Shown here one piece after another: positions 1 to 8,098 of a stretch of 64,000 nucleotides of DNA (positions within the stretch are counted from its first letter, which is position 1; every line of letters begins with the position of its first letter). This DNA is from Alphaproteobacteria bacterium (GTDB lineage Bacteria; Pseudomonadota; Alphaproteobacteria; Rhizobiales; Beijerinckiaceae), in assembly GCA_021325385.1 (NCBI GenBank), contig JAJPHH010000001.1, positions 1 to 64,000 on the forward strand, given 5' to 3'. The translations under genes and the position numbers were made by a program. Under the pieces are notes generated by a model. That model had not been told where the DNA came from. It worked only from the letters and a program-made list of their open reading frames with translations, and did no database searches.

Positions 1-86
1 CCGGTTTCGGCAGCAAAACGTCTTGGTCGCCAATAGCCACGCCGAGCGGTCGCCGTCACCCGGAAGGGGCGGAGCGCAAGCGGAGC

Positions 87-150
87 ACCCGCCATGGCGC
101 CGCGCGGATAGACATCGTGTTGCGCGTACCTTCGAGGCGCCATGGCGGGT
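87..150. repeat. 15-bp inverted repeat in gene-free leader
   Basis: Two perfectly complementary 15-base arms, ACCCGCCATGGCGCC at 87-101 and its reverse complement at 136-150, face each other across 34 bases. The first 283 bases hold no convincing gene, so this is probably a stem-loop repeat unit. It does not match the three repeat families seen elsewhere in the window. Confidence 0.6.
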
Positions 151-234
151 TGACGGCGATCGGGCGGCGTGGCCCCGCGAAAAGCAAGCCAAATCGCCGG
201 ACCGAGGCGCAGTCCTTTTCCCCGGACAGCCCTG

Positions 235-251
235 CGCTTTCGCGGGAATGA
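235..251. repeat. Solitary half-unit of family A repeat
   Basis: The 17-mer CGCTTTCGCGGGAATGA is identical to the 3' arm of the family A palindromes and to the units of the tandem array near 58 kb. No left arm is visible nearby, so this is an isolated half-copy just upstream of the methyltransferase gene. Confidence 0.7.
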
Positions 252-283
252 CAATAGGATTTACTCAAGAACGGGAAATGCAA

Positions 284-1258
284 ATGAGCGGTCTCCCCAA
301 CGCAAAACAGATTGAAGAGTGGAACGGCGAGAAGGGCAAACGCTGGCTTGAGGAATATGAGAGAGTCGAGTGGCAGCTCATCCCCTTCGGTCGGCGGGCG
401 ATGGACCAGGCGGCGCTGCGGACGGGCGAGCGGGTCCTCGACATCGGCTGCGGAAGCGGCGAGACGACGCTCGAGCTTGCGCGGCGCGTCGGCCCCTCCG
501 GCGCCGCGATTGGCGTCGACATTTCGCGCCTTCTCCTCGATTCGGCGCGAGAACTCGCGCGACAAGCTGAGTTGCCGAACGTGAGTTTCCAGGAGGCGGA
601 CGCGCAGACTTATCCGTTCGCGCCGGCAAGCTTCGACGTCGTCTTCTCGCGCTTCGGCGTCATGTTTTTCGAAAATCCCGACGCGGCGTTTCGAAATCTA
701 AAGGCGGCGCTGCGGCCGGGCGGCCGCTTGTCTTTCGTATGCTGGCGCTCGCTTCAGGAAAGCGAGTTCTTTGCGCTGCCCATGGCGGCCGCACTCCGGC
801 GCGTTCCGCCGCCGGCCCCGATCGATCCCGACGCGCCTGGGCCGGGCGCGTTCGCCAATCCTGATCGCATGCGCGGCGTACTGTCGCGATCCGGCTTTAC
901 AGACATCGTCATCGAGCCGCTCGACGAGAAGGTCGGCGGCTGGACGCTCGACGAGACCGTCGAGACGCTGACGCGGATGGGCCCGGCGAGCGCCTTAATC
1001 GGCGGGGCGCCGCAAGAGGTACAGCAAGCGATCGCGGCGGATGTCAGGGAGGCGCTGAAGCCGCTGCGGGACCGTGTTCCTCAGCGCCGCCGTCTGGCTC
1101 GCGAGCGCGCGCTCTTAGTTCCGGCCTGCGGCCGCCCCGCTTTCGTCCCTGTCATTCCGCGCAAGCGGGAATCCAGTGCGGTCTATCCTTCAAGCGCAGC
1201 GGTTCTCTGGATTCCCGCTTGCGCGGGAATGACACTGTTGGATGATTGGCGGGTTTAG
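284..1258 (+). CDS. Class I SAM-dependent methyltransferase, C-terminus frameshifted
   Basis: Residues 1-250 form a Rossmann-type methyltransferase: motif I VLDIGCGSGETTLELA near residue 45, the acidic GVDIS at the end of strand 2, then FDVVFSRFGVMFF and LRPGGRLSFVCWR. This resembles class I enzymes annotated as UbiE-like; the substrate is unknown. ATG 284 is chosen because GGGAA lies about 7 bases upstream. Around base 1073 the reading frame appears broken: the +1 frame continues as VFLSAAVWLASARS and stops at 1116-1118, which is how this family normally ends. The literal frame instead runs on through the palindromic repeat at 1151-1233 to 1258. One extra or two missing bases would explain it, as a real mutation or a sequencing error. 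Confidence 0.75.
   Translation: MSGLPNAKQIEEWNGEKGKRWLEEYERVEWQLIPFGRRAMDQAALRTGERVLDIGCGSGETTLELARRVGPSGAAIGVDISRLLLDSARELARQAELPNVSFQEADAQTYPFAPASFDVVFSRFGVMFFENPDAAFRNLKAALRPGGRLSFVCWRSLQESEFFALPMAAALRRVPPPAPIDPDAPGPGAFANPDRMRGVLSRSGFTDIVIEPLDEKVGGWTLDETVETLTRMGPASALIGGAPQEVQQAIAADVREALKPLRDRVPQRRRLARERALLVPACGRPAFVPVIPRKRESSAVYPSSAAVLWIPACAGMTLLDDWRV
1151..1233. repeat. Family A palindromic repeat
   Basis: The left arm GTCATTCCGCGCAAGCGGGA and a right arm ending GCGCGGGAATGAC pair across a short variable middle. The element lies between the convergent methyltransferase and uppP genes, where the long hairpin could act as a bidirectional transcription barrier. Related full copies lie at 36392, 40941 and 57928. 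Confidence 0.85.
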
Positions 1259-1259
1259 C

Positions 1260-2084
1260 TCACGTCAGCGCGATGAGCGCCACGCTCACCGCTCCCGCCG
1301 CCCAGCAATAATAGGCGAACGGGTTCAGCGCCTCGAATTCATGCCTGTTGAAATAGCGCATCAGGATCGCCGTCGAGATATAGGCCACGATCCCGGCGAC
1401 CACGCCTGAGAGCAAAGCCGCGCCGCCGAGCGTCGCGCCCTGTTTGAGCAAAGCCGGCGCTTCGTGCACGGTTGCGCCGAGGATAATCGGCGTCGCCATC
1501 AGGAAGGAGAAGCGCGCGGCGTCCTTATGCTGCAGGCCGGCGACGACGCCGGCGACGATGGTCGCGCCAGAGCGCGAAACGCCGGGAATTAACGCCAGGC
1601 ATTGCGCGACGCCGATCGCCAGCGCGCCTTTCCAATTGAGCTGGTCGAGCACGCCAACTGATTGGCCCGCGATCTTGTCGCCGGCGAACAGGATAAAGCC
1701 GTTGACGATCAAAAAGATAGCGGCGGTCATCGGCGAGCCGAACGCGTCGCCGAGAATCTTGCGGGCGACGGTTCCGACGATCACCGCCGGGATCGTCGCC
1801 AGTACGACCATCAGGAAGACGCGGCGATCGGCCGACGAGCGCGGGCTCGACGGGCTGACGATCGACATCAGGAACGACAGCCAGTCGCGCCAAAAGAACA
1901 GGAAAAGCGCGATCGCCGTGCCGAGATGCATGACGACGAGATAGGGCAGGTAGTCCGGCGCCTTCTGGTCGATTGGCCAATGGAGCAGGCGCGGCAGGAT
2001 GACGGCGTGGCCAAGGCTGCTGACCGGAAAGAGCTCGGTCAACCCTTGCAGCACGGCCATGACGATCGCTTGCAATGTGGTCAC
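1260..2084 (-). CDS. uppP: Undecaprenyl-diphosphatase UppP (BacA family)
   Basis: Integral membrane phosphatase that recycles undecaprenyl pyrophosphate to the monophosphate carrier used for peptidoglycan and other surface glycans. The 274-residue length is normal for the family. Both signature regions are present: E17 in LTELFPVSSLGH (residues 15-26) and PGVSRSGAT (167-175) with the conserved Arg/Ser. Several hydrophobic segments follow, consistent with a polytopic inner-membrane protein. It is on the same strand as the DsbA-like gene upstream, but an intrinsic terminator between them suggests separate transcription. Loss of this enzyme generally increases bacitracin sensitivity. Confidence 0.95.
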   Translation of the reverse strand: MTTLQAIVMAVLQGLTELFPVSSLGHAVILPRLLHWPIDQKAPDYLPYLVVMHLGTAIALFLFFWRDWLSFLMSIVSPSSPRSSADRRVFLMVVLATIPAVIVGTVARKILGDAFGSPMTAAIFLIVNGFILFAGDKIAGQSVGVLDQLNWKGALAIGVAQCLALIPGVSRSGATIVAGVVAGLQHKDAARFSFLMATPIILGATVHEAPALLKQGATLGGAALLSGVVAGIVAYISTAILMRYFNRHEFEALNPFAYYCWAAGAVSVALIALT

Positions 2085-2101
2085 GCGAAAGGCCCCTCTT
2101 T

Positions 2102-2139
2102 AAAAAACGGGCCTGGCTCGGCGAGGAGCCAGACCCGTT
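2102..2139 (-). terminator. Intrinsic terminator after the DsbA-like gene
   Basis: On the minus strand, arms AACGGG..TGGCTC and GAGCCA..CCCGTT form a stem with one internal 2-base mismatch and a 6-base loop, followed directly by a run of T (plus-strand A at 2102-2107). It lies about 46 bases past the stop of the gene ending at 2186 and before uppP. Confidence 0.88.
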
Positions 2140-2185
2140 CAAAATCATACTTTCGAAAGCCGGCTCAAATCCGGCCAGCGCGCCG

Positions 2186-2947
2186 TCAGCAGACCGCGCG
2201 CCCGCATTTATGGACGCTGTCAATCTTGTCCTTGAGTTGGTCGTAGCCCACCGCGCCGATCACCACGTCCTGGCCGACAACGAAGCTCGGCGTGCCGTTG
2301 ATCTGCAGAGCGTCGGCCATCTGCATCACTTCCTGGATGCTGGTCTTCGCCTCGGGGCTCGCCATGTCCTTGTTCAAGCGATCCATGTCGACGCCCATCT
2401 CCTTGGCGACGGCCAGCGCCTGGTCCTTGCCGACCACGCCGCGCATGCCGAGCAGCTTCTGATGGAACTGCCAGAACTTGTCGCCGGCCAGTTGGTTGCG
2501 CGCCGCAATCGCGACTCGCGCGGCTTCGACGGAATCCGGCCCGAGGACTGGGAAGTCCTTGAGCACCACTTTGAGATTGGGATCGTCCTTCATCAGCTTG
2601 GCGATATCGGGCAGCGCGCCTTTGCAATAATGGCAATTGTAGTCGAAGAACTCGACCAGCGTCGCGCCGCCTTTCGGATTGCCGACCGTCGCCTGATGCG
2701 GCGAGGAGAATAAGAGGCTGGCTTGGTCGGCGACAATCTTCTCGCGCGCCTCCGCCGCCGCCTCTTTTTCGTGCTTGTCGAGCGCGTCGAGCGCCGCACG
2801 CAAGACTTCCGGATGAGCGACGAGGTAATCCTTCACCACGGCGCCGATCTCGTCCTTTTGGGCCGGCGTGAACTCCGCCGCCGAGGCGGCGGCGATTCCG
2901 AACAGCGCGAGCGCCGCAGCGGCGGCCAGGGCGAAGAAGTTCTTCAT
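2186..2947 (-). CDS. Periplasmic DsbA/Com1-like thiol-disulfide oxidoreductase
   Basis: A 253-residue thioredoxin-fold protein. Residues 1-23 form a signal peptide (MKNFF, hydrophobic core, ASA-A cleavage region), so it acts in the periplasm. A helical N-terminal segment (about 28-75) precedes the thioredoxin domain, with the redox motif C105-H-Y-C108 in FDYNCHYCKG. The cis-Pro loop appears in NGTPSFVVG near the C-terminus. This layout matches the Com1/DsbA branch that introduces or shuffles disulfides in exported proteins. ATG 2947 is preferred over longer starts because AAGAGAGG lies just upstream and it begins the signal peptide. The gene ends at a strong hairpin terminator. Confidence 0.9.
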   Translation of the reverse strand: MKNFFALAAAAALALFGIAAASAAEFTPAQKDEIGAVVKDYLVAHPEVLRAALDALDKHEKEAAAEAREKIVADQASLLFSSPHQATVGNPKGGATLVEFFDYNCHYCKGALPDIAKLMKDDPNLKVVLKDFPVLGPDSVEAARVAIAARNQLAGDKFWQFHQKLLGMRGVVGKDQALAVAKEMGVDMDRLNKDMASPEAKTSIQEVMQMADALQINGTPSFVVGQDVVIGAVGYDQLKDKIDSVHKCGRAVC

Positions 2948-3089
2948 ATCGACCTCTCTTGGGCGTCCGGCGCTACCGACAGCGACGGCGTTAGCACTGC
3001 GATGCAAAGACCTGTCTAACGCCTCAATACGGCGAGAATCGCGCCGGGCCAAGCCTCAGGCGCGATTTCAATTTTCGCGGGATGAACGC

Positions 3090-5954
3090 TCAGTCGCCGA
3101 CAAAGGTTGCGCGCGCCCGCTGCCACCAGCCGGATCGCTTGGGCCGCGGCTGCTGCGCCTCGGTCGGCTCCGCCGCCTCCGGTTGCTCGGCTTCGCGCTG
3201 AGGCTCGGCTTCGGCCGCCGCGGCGGGCTCGGCCGGACTGGGCTCGCGCTGCAAGGCCGGGGGCTCAGCCGGCGCAGGCGGGCCTCCGACCGGCTCGCGC
3301 GCCTCGCCGGAGATCGCCGCGCTCGGCGGTTCGGCTTCGTCGGGCTCGACGGACGTGGGCGCCTCGGCGCCCTCCGCCGGCCCATCGTAATGGCGCGGCG
3401 GACGCCGATCGCGCCCGTGACGCCATCCCCGTCGGCCGAATTCGCCGCGATGGCCTGACCCTTCAGCGCTTTCGCGTGGACGGACGCCCTGTTCGGCTTC
3501 GATTTGGGCGACAGCGGCAAGGCCGTCGTCAGTCGGCTGCGGCGCATCGGCGCTGGCGACGTCGGCCGCCTCGCCGCGGGCGCCGCGTCGCCGTCGCCTG
3601 CGTCGGCGCCGCCGCCCGCCTTCGCCGTCTTCGCGCCGCCCGCCCTCGCGCGCCTCGGGCCCGGCCTCTTCGGCCGAGATCTCGGCTTCGTCCTCGCGGC
3701 CGTCGGCCTCGTCCTCTTCGGCCTCCGCCTCGGCTTCGCTCTCCTCGAACTCCTCGACTGGCGCGGGCGGGGCTTGGCGCGCCTCCGCCTCGCCGAGCTT
3801 GGTGCCGGTCGCCGGCTCGCCGCGATCAATTGCGTGATACGTCGCCCCGGCAAGCGAATCGTCGGCCAGGACCATGATCGTCACGCCGAAGCGGCGCTCG
3901 AGCTCGCGCAGATGCGAGCGCTTCTGATTGAGAATGTAGAGCGCGACTTCGCTGCGGGTGCGCACGTTCAAATCATGCGTCGCGCTCTTGATCAGCGCGT
4001 CTTCGAGCACGCGCAGAACATGCAGCGCGATCGAGGCGGTCGAGCGGACAACCCCCGCGCCCATGCAATGCGGGCAGATCACGGTCGAGCCTTCGAGCAC
4101 GCCGGTTCGGATGCGCTGACGCGACATTTCGAGCAGGCCGAAATGCGAGATGCGGCCGACCTGGATGCGGGCGCGATCGTTCTTCAGCGCGTCCTTGATG
4201 CGGCGCTCGACCGCGCGGTTGTTGCGGCCTTCCTCCATATCGATGAAGTCGACGACAATCAGGCCGGCAAGGTCGCGCAGACGCAATTGCCGCGCGATTT
4301 CGTCGGCGGCTTCGAGATTGGTGCGGAGCGCCGTGTCCTCGATATTGTGCTCGCGGGTCGAGCGGCCGGAATTGACGTCGATCGCCACCAACGCCTCGGT
4401 CTGGTTGATGACGAGATAGCCGCCTGACTTCAGCGTCACTTGATTGGAGAACAGAGCGTCCAGCTGCGCCTCGACGCCGGCTTTGGCGAAGACCGGCTGC
4501 GGATCGCGATAGAGCGTCACATTTTTGGCGTGGCTCGGCATGAGGAGCCGCATGAACTCCTTGGCTTCGCGATAGCCCTCTTCGCCGGCGACCGTTACTT
4601 CGTCGATGTCCTTGTTATAGAGATCGCGGATGGCGCGCTTGATCAGCGAGCCTTCCTCGTAGACGAGGGTCGGCGCGGTCGAGGCGAGGGTCTTCTCGCG
4701 CACCGTCTCCCACATGCGCAGGAGATATTCGAAATCCCGCTTCACCTCCGCCTTGGTGCGCAAGGCGCCGGCGGTGCGCAGGATCACGCCCATGCCTTCG
4801 GGAACGTCGAGCTCCTGGGCGATGGACTTCAAGCGGCTGCGGTCGGCGCTGTTGGTAATCTTCCGCGAAATGCCGCCGCCGCGCGCGGTGTTGGGCATCA
4901 GCACCGAATACCGGCCGGCAAGCGAAAGATAGGTCGTCAGCGCCGCGCCCTTATTGCCGCGCTCTTCCTTGACCACCTGGACCAGCAGCACCTGCCGGCG
5001 CTTGATGACCTCCTGGATTTTGTATTGCCGGCGCAGCCGCGGCGGTCGGCGCGGCAATTCCTCCATCGCGTCGCCGCCGACCTGCTCGACCGGCTCGCCT
5101 TCCTCGTCGCGATCCTCGCCGGATTGACGGGCGCGCGGCGCAAACTCTTCGCCGCCGTCGAGCGTCGTCACTTCGCTGCGGTCGTCCTCATGCTGGTCGT
5201 CCGTCTCGGCCGCTTCTTCTTCTCGCGCGACTTCCTCCGGCGCGGACCCGGCGAACGCCTCGGCCGGCGCTTCGCGTTCGACGGCGATAATCTCGTCGGC
5301 GGCGTTGATTTCTCCGCCTGTTTCGAGCGGCTCGCCGGGCGCCGCTTCGACAGGCTGCGGCTCGGCGTCCGCCGCGTCGGCTGAGTCGGCCGCAATCGGC
5401 TCGGCTGGGGCGGCGTCTTCGTAAGGACCGGGCGAAATCCCGCCGACGGCCGCCTCGGCTTCAGCCGTCGCCGGCCGGTCGAAACTCGGCTCGGGCGCCG
5501 CGGCCTCGTCCTCCTCCGGCGCGGCCTCGGCGGCGCCTTCGCCATCCGTCGGTTCGGAAATGCGTTCGTCGTTCTGCGCTCTGAACTCGGCCTCATGCGA
5601 GCGCGGGCGGCGATGACGACGGCTGCGCCTCTCGCTCCGGTAAGACTCCTCGCTCTCCTCCTCCTGGGCGCGCTGTTCCTCTTCGAGCAGCGCCTGCCGA
5701 TCGGCCACCGGGATTTGATAGTAATCCGGATGGATTTCGGAGAAGGCGAGGAAGCCGTGGCGATTGCCGCCGTAATCGACGAACGCGGCTTGCAGGGAGG
5801 GTTCGACTCGGGTGACTTTGGCGAGATAGATGTTGCCGCGCAGCGGCTTCTTGTTCGCGGATTCGAAGTCAAACTCTTCGACGCGGGCGCCCCGCAGGAC
5901 CACCACCCGGGTCTCTTCCGGGTGGGACGCGTCGATGATCATTTTGTTGGCCAT
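3090..5954 (-). CDS. rne: Ribonuclease E
   Basis: A 954-residue endoribonuclease that initiates mRNA decay and processes rRNA and tRNA. MANKMIIDASHPEETR is the usual alphaproteobacterial start, and AAAGAG lies upstream of ATG 5954. The S1 domain (about 38-80 and resuming near 310) is split by roughly 220 residues of Glu/Ala-rich, probably disordered sequence; alphaproteobacterial RNase E is known to carry such an insert. The catalytic DNase I-like core shows VAIDVNSG (about 525) and VVDFIDME (about 570), giving the two metal-binding Asp residues. The Zn-link CPHCMGAG is near 626. The C-terminal 240 residues are acidic and Arg-rich, including a long Arg run, consistent with a degradosome and RNA-binding tail. 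Confidence 0.95.
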   Translation of the reverse strand: MANKMIIDASHPEETRVVVLRGARVEEFDFESANKKPLRGNIYLAKVTRVEPSLQAAFVDYGGNRHGFLAFSEIHPDYYQIPVADRQALLEEEQRAQEEESEESYRSERRSRRHRRPRSHEAEFRAQNDERISEPTDGEGAAEAAPEEDEAAAPEPSFDRPATAEAEAAVGGISPGPYEDAAPAEPIAADSADAADAEPQPVEAAPGEPLETGGEINAADEIIAVEREAPAEAFAGSAPEEVAREEEAAETDDQHEDDRSEVTTLDGGEEFAPRARQSGEDRDEEGEPVEQVGGDAMEELPRRPPRLRRQYKIQEVIKRRQVLLVQVVKEERGNKGAALTTYLSLAGRYSVLMPNTARGGGISRKITNSADRSRLKSIAQELDVPEGMGVILRTAGALRTKAEVKRDFEYLLRMWETVREKTLASTAPTLVYEEGSLIKRAIRDLYNKDIDEVTVAGEEGYREAKEFMRLLMPSHAKNVTLYRDPQPVFAKAGVEAQLDALFSNQVTLKSGGYLVINQTEALVAIDVNSGRSTREHNIEDTALRTNLEAADEIARQLRLRDLAGLIVVDFIDMEEGRNNRAVERRIKDALKNDRARIQVGRISHFGLLEMSRQRIRTGVLEGSTVICPHCMGAGVVRSTASIALHVLRVLEDALIKSATHDLNVRTRSEVALYILNQKRSHLRELERRFGVTIMVLADDSLAGATYHAIDRGEPATGTKLGEAEARQAPPAPVEEFEESEAEAEAEEDEADGREDEAEISAEEAGPEAREGGRREDGEGGRRRRRRRRRRGARGEAADVASADAPQPTDDGLAAVAQIEAEQGVRPRESAEGSGHRGEFGRRGWRHGRDRRPPRHYDGPAEGAEAPTSVEPDEAEPPSAAISGEAREPVGGPPAPAEPPALQREPSPAEPAAAAEAEPQREAEQPEAAEPTEAQQPRPKRSGWWQRARATFVGD

Positions 5955-6608
5955 GATGAACTCTTTGCGGCCGCGCGCGCGCTGCAGGCAGCGCTTCAAG
6001 GAAGCGTCCGCCGGCGCTGAGGGAGCGGCCTCGGTTGGATCTGGATCGGATTGAAGGAAGGCGAGGGGACAGGCTGACGGCGTCGGCCGACCGGGCCGCG
6101 CCGCTGCGCCGCTCCATCCGGCGAGAAAGCGATCCGTCGCGCGCTGGGTCAAGCGCGGGAGCGGGGCCTTCCATGAGTCGGACGGGCATTGCGCACCAAT
6201 TCACTGGCGGAGCCTTGTCCTCGTCGCCAATCGAGGGGCGCTTCAAAAAACGCCGTCGCTTCGCGGGCCGAAGCGCAAAACCCCAAAAAGGAGAGGCGCT
6301 TGAGGCGACGGGCGCGACGCCCGCCGATTTTGAAGTCCCGCATCGGCTTAATCCAACGCTCCGCAGCCGTTTCCTTTCGCCGACAAAGCGACGGGGGAAG
6401 GCGTCGGAGCAGATTCGAGCCGCGTCGAAGCGATGATTTACATATGGAAGAGCGATAAGCTTGGCAAGGTTTTTCCGCCGCTGTGGCCGCGCTGCAACAG
6501 GGCGAACGATTGCGCCTCGACCTGGTTATTGGTCGTTAACCCTCGCGGCCTTATGGCTTAGGCATCGAGCGCTGGGCGGCGGCGCCGCCGATTTTGATCG
6601 GTTCGAGA
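5955..6608. other. Gene-free divergent region between rne and the amidase gene
   Basis: About 650 bases without a convincing gene in any frame. It must hold the promoters of both divergent genes. Long rne leaders that mediate autoregulation are known in other bacteria, so part of this stretch may be the rne 5' untranslated region. I see no clear -35/-10 pair and no strong hairpin. Confidence 0.5.
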
Positions 6609-7982
6609 ATGGCTCAAGAAGGGCGTGTGCGCGAGGCGACGCGGCAGGCGATAGGGCGAACCGGCGCGGCGCTGCTCGGCCTGTTGACCCTCGCCAGCGC
6701 CGTTATCCTCGGCTTCACCCAGGCCGACGCCGCGCCCTCCGCCGAGGACCAGGCCGCCGCAATTCCGGTCGCGGTGGCCGCGCGGCTTGTAGAATATGAT
6801 AGCGGGGCGCGGCTCACATTCGACCTCTCCGCTCCGGTCGAAGGCCGGGCCTTCGCGCTCGCCGATCCCGACCGCATCGTCGTCGACGTTCCGGAGGTCA
6901 ACTTCCAGATCGATCCGGCGGTCGGTCGGCCGCAACCGGGGCGGGCGCTGGGCGGGATCGTCAAATCGTTCCGTTTCGGGCTGCTCGGCCCGGGCAAATC
7001 GCGGATTGTCATCGATCTCAACGGTCCGGCCCGGATCGAGCGGCTGTCGACCGTCGCCATCGCCAAGGGAGCTCAGGCGGCGCGGCTCCAGATCGACCTC
7101 GGCCGTTGCGAGCCTGCGGTCTTCCTCCAATCGGTCAAAGAGGCCGAGCAGGCGCCGCCGCCCGCCGAGACGCCGGCGCCGATCGACGGCGCCGCCCCGT
7201 CCGGGCCGCCGGTCATCGTGCTCGATCCTGGCCATGGCGGCGTCGACGGCGGCGCTTACGGCCCTCCCGGCGTGGTCGAGAAAACGCTGGTCTACGACTT
7301 TTCAGACGAGCTCAGGAAAAAGCTCGAAGCAGAGCATCGCTACAAGATCGTCATGACCCGCAAGGGCGACGAATTCGTCTCGCTGGGCGATCGCGTCCGC
7401 ATCGCCCGCGACGCCAACGCCGCTTTGCTCATCTCGATCCACGCCGACAGCCTGCCGGAAACGGCGGACGTGTCCGGCGCGACCGTCTATACGCTCGCCG
7501 ACCGCGCTTCCGACGCCGAGGCCGCCCGCGTCGCCGAACATGAAAACGCCGCGGACAAGGCCGCCGGCCTCCAGCAAGCGCCCGACGATCCGGGCGTCGC
7601 CGACATCCTGTTCGATTTGAAGCGGCGCGAGTCGCGCGTTTACGCCCATATGTTTTCGCGCGGCGTGATCGGCGAGTGGCGAATGGCGGGGCGGCTCAAT
7701 CGCAATCCCGAGCGCTCCGCCGGCTTCATGGTGTTGAAGGCGCCGGATTTTCCCTCCGTGCTTTTGGAGCTCGGCTATCTGTCCAATCCCCAGGACGTCA
7801 AGGCGTTGACCTCGCCGGAATGGCGGGATAAGGCCACCAACGCTTTGGTTGCGGCGATCGACCATCTCTTCGCCGCGCAAACCGCGCCCGACCCTAAGGC
7901 GCAAGCGGTCGCGGGCGCCCCGGCTCAGCCGGCGGCGGTCGCGCTCCCGGCGCCGCAGGCCGACGACAAGAGCGGCCATTGA
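6609..7982 (+). CDS. N-acetylmuramoyl-L-alanine amidase (Amidase_3 with AMIN domain)
   Basis: A 457-residue periplasmic zinc amidase that splits septal peptidoglycan between MurNAc and L-Ala. ATG 6609 gives a basic N-terminus and hydrophobic signal segment (about 18-40). An AMIN domain (about 50-150) precedes the catalytic domain (about 198-425). Zinc and catalytic residues are all visible: H in VLDPGHGG (about 208), E in VEKTLVYDF (about 224), H in LISIHADS (about 277), and E in LLELGYLSN (about 387). The tail is Ala/Pro-rich. The gene lies 116 bases before PBP1A, an arrangement common in this order, so hydrolase and synthase are probably co-expressed. Confidence 0.93.
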   Translation: MAQEGRVREATRQAIGRTGAALLGLLTLASAVILGFTQADAAPSAEDQAAAIPVAVAARLVEYDSGARLTFDLSAPVEGRAFALADPDRIVVDVPEVNFQIDPAVGRPQPGRALGGIVKSFRFGLLGPGKSRIVIDLNGPARIERLSTVAIAKGAQAARLQIDLGRCEPAVFLQSVKEAEQAPPPAETPAPIDGAAPSGPPVIVLDPGHGGVDGGAYGPPGVVEKTLVYDFSDELRKKLEAEHRYKIVMTRKGDEFVSLGDRVRIARDANAALLISIHADSLPETADVSGATVYTLADRASDAEAARVAEHENAADKAAGLQQAPDDPGVADILFDLKRRESRVYAHMFSRGVIGEWRMAGRLNRNPERSAGFMVLKAPDFPSVLLELGYLSNPQDVKALTSPEWRDKATNALVAAIDHLFAAQTAPDPKAQAVAGAPAQPAAVALPAPQADDKSGH

Positions 7983-8098
7983 AAAGACGCCGAAAGGCGC
8001 TTTGATCGGCTTGCCGCGATCGCAACACAAATCGATCGTTTGATGGGGCGAGGGGATTTGAGTCGAAGGCGAACGCCGACGGGGAAGGGTAGGATTGA

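Noticed and set aside
4440-5384. A 314-codon plus-strand frame inside rne
   Set aside because: Antisense shadow of the RNase E catalytic and insert regions; no motif of its own.
7983-8098. Small CGCC-GAAA-GGCG hairpin after the amidase gene
   Set aside because: Only four base pairs and a broken T tract; too weak to call a terminator.
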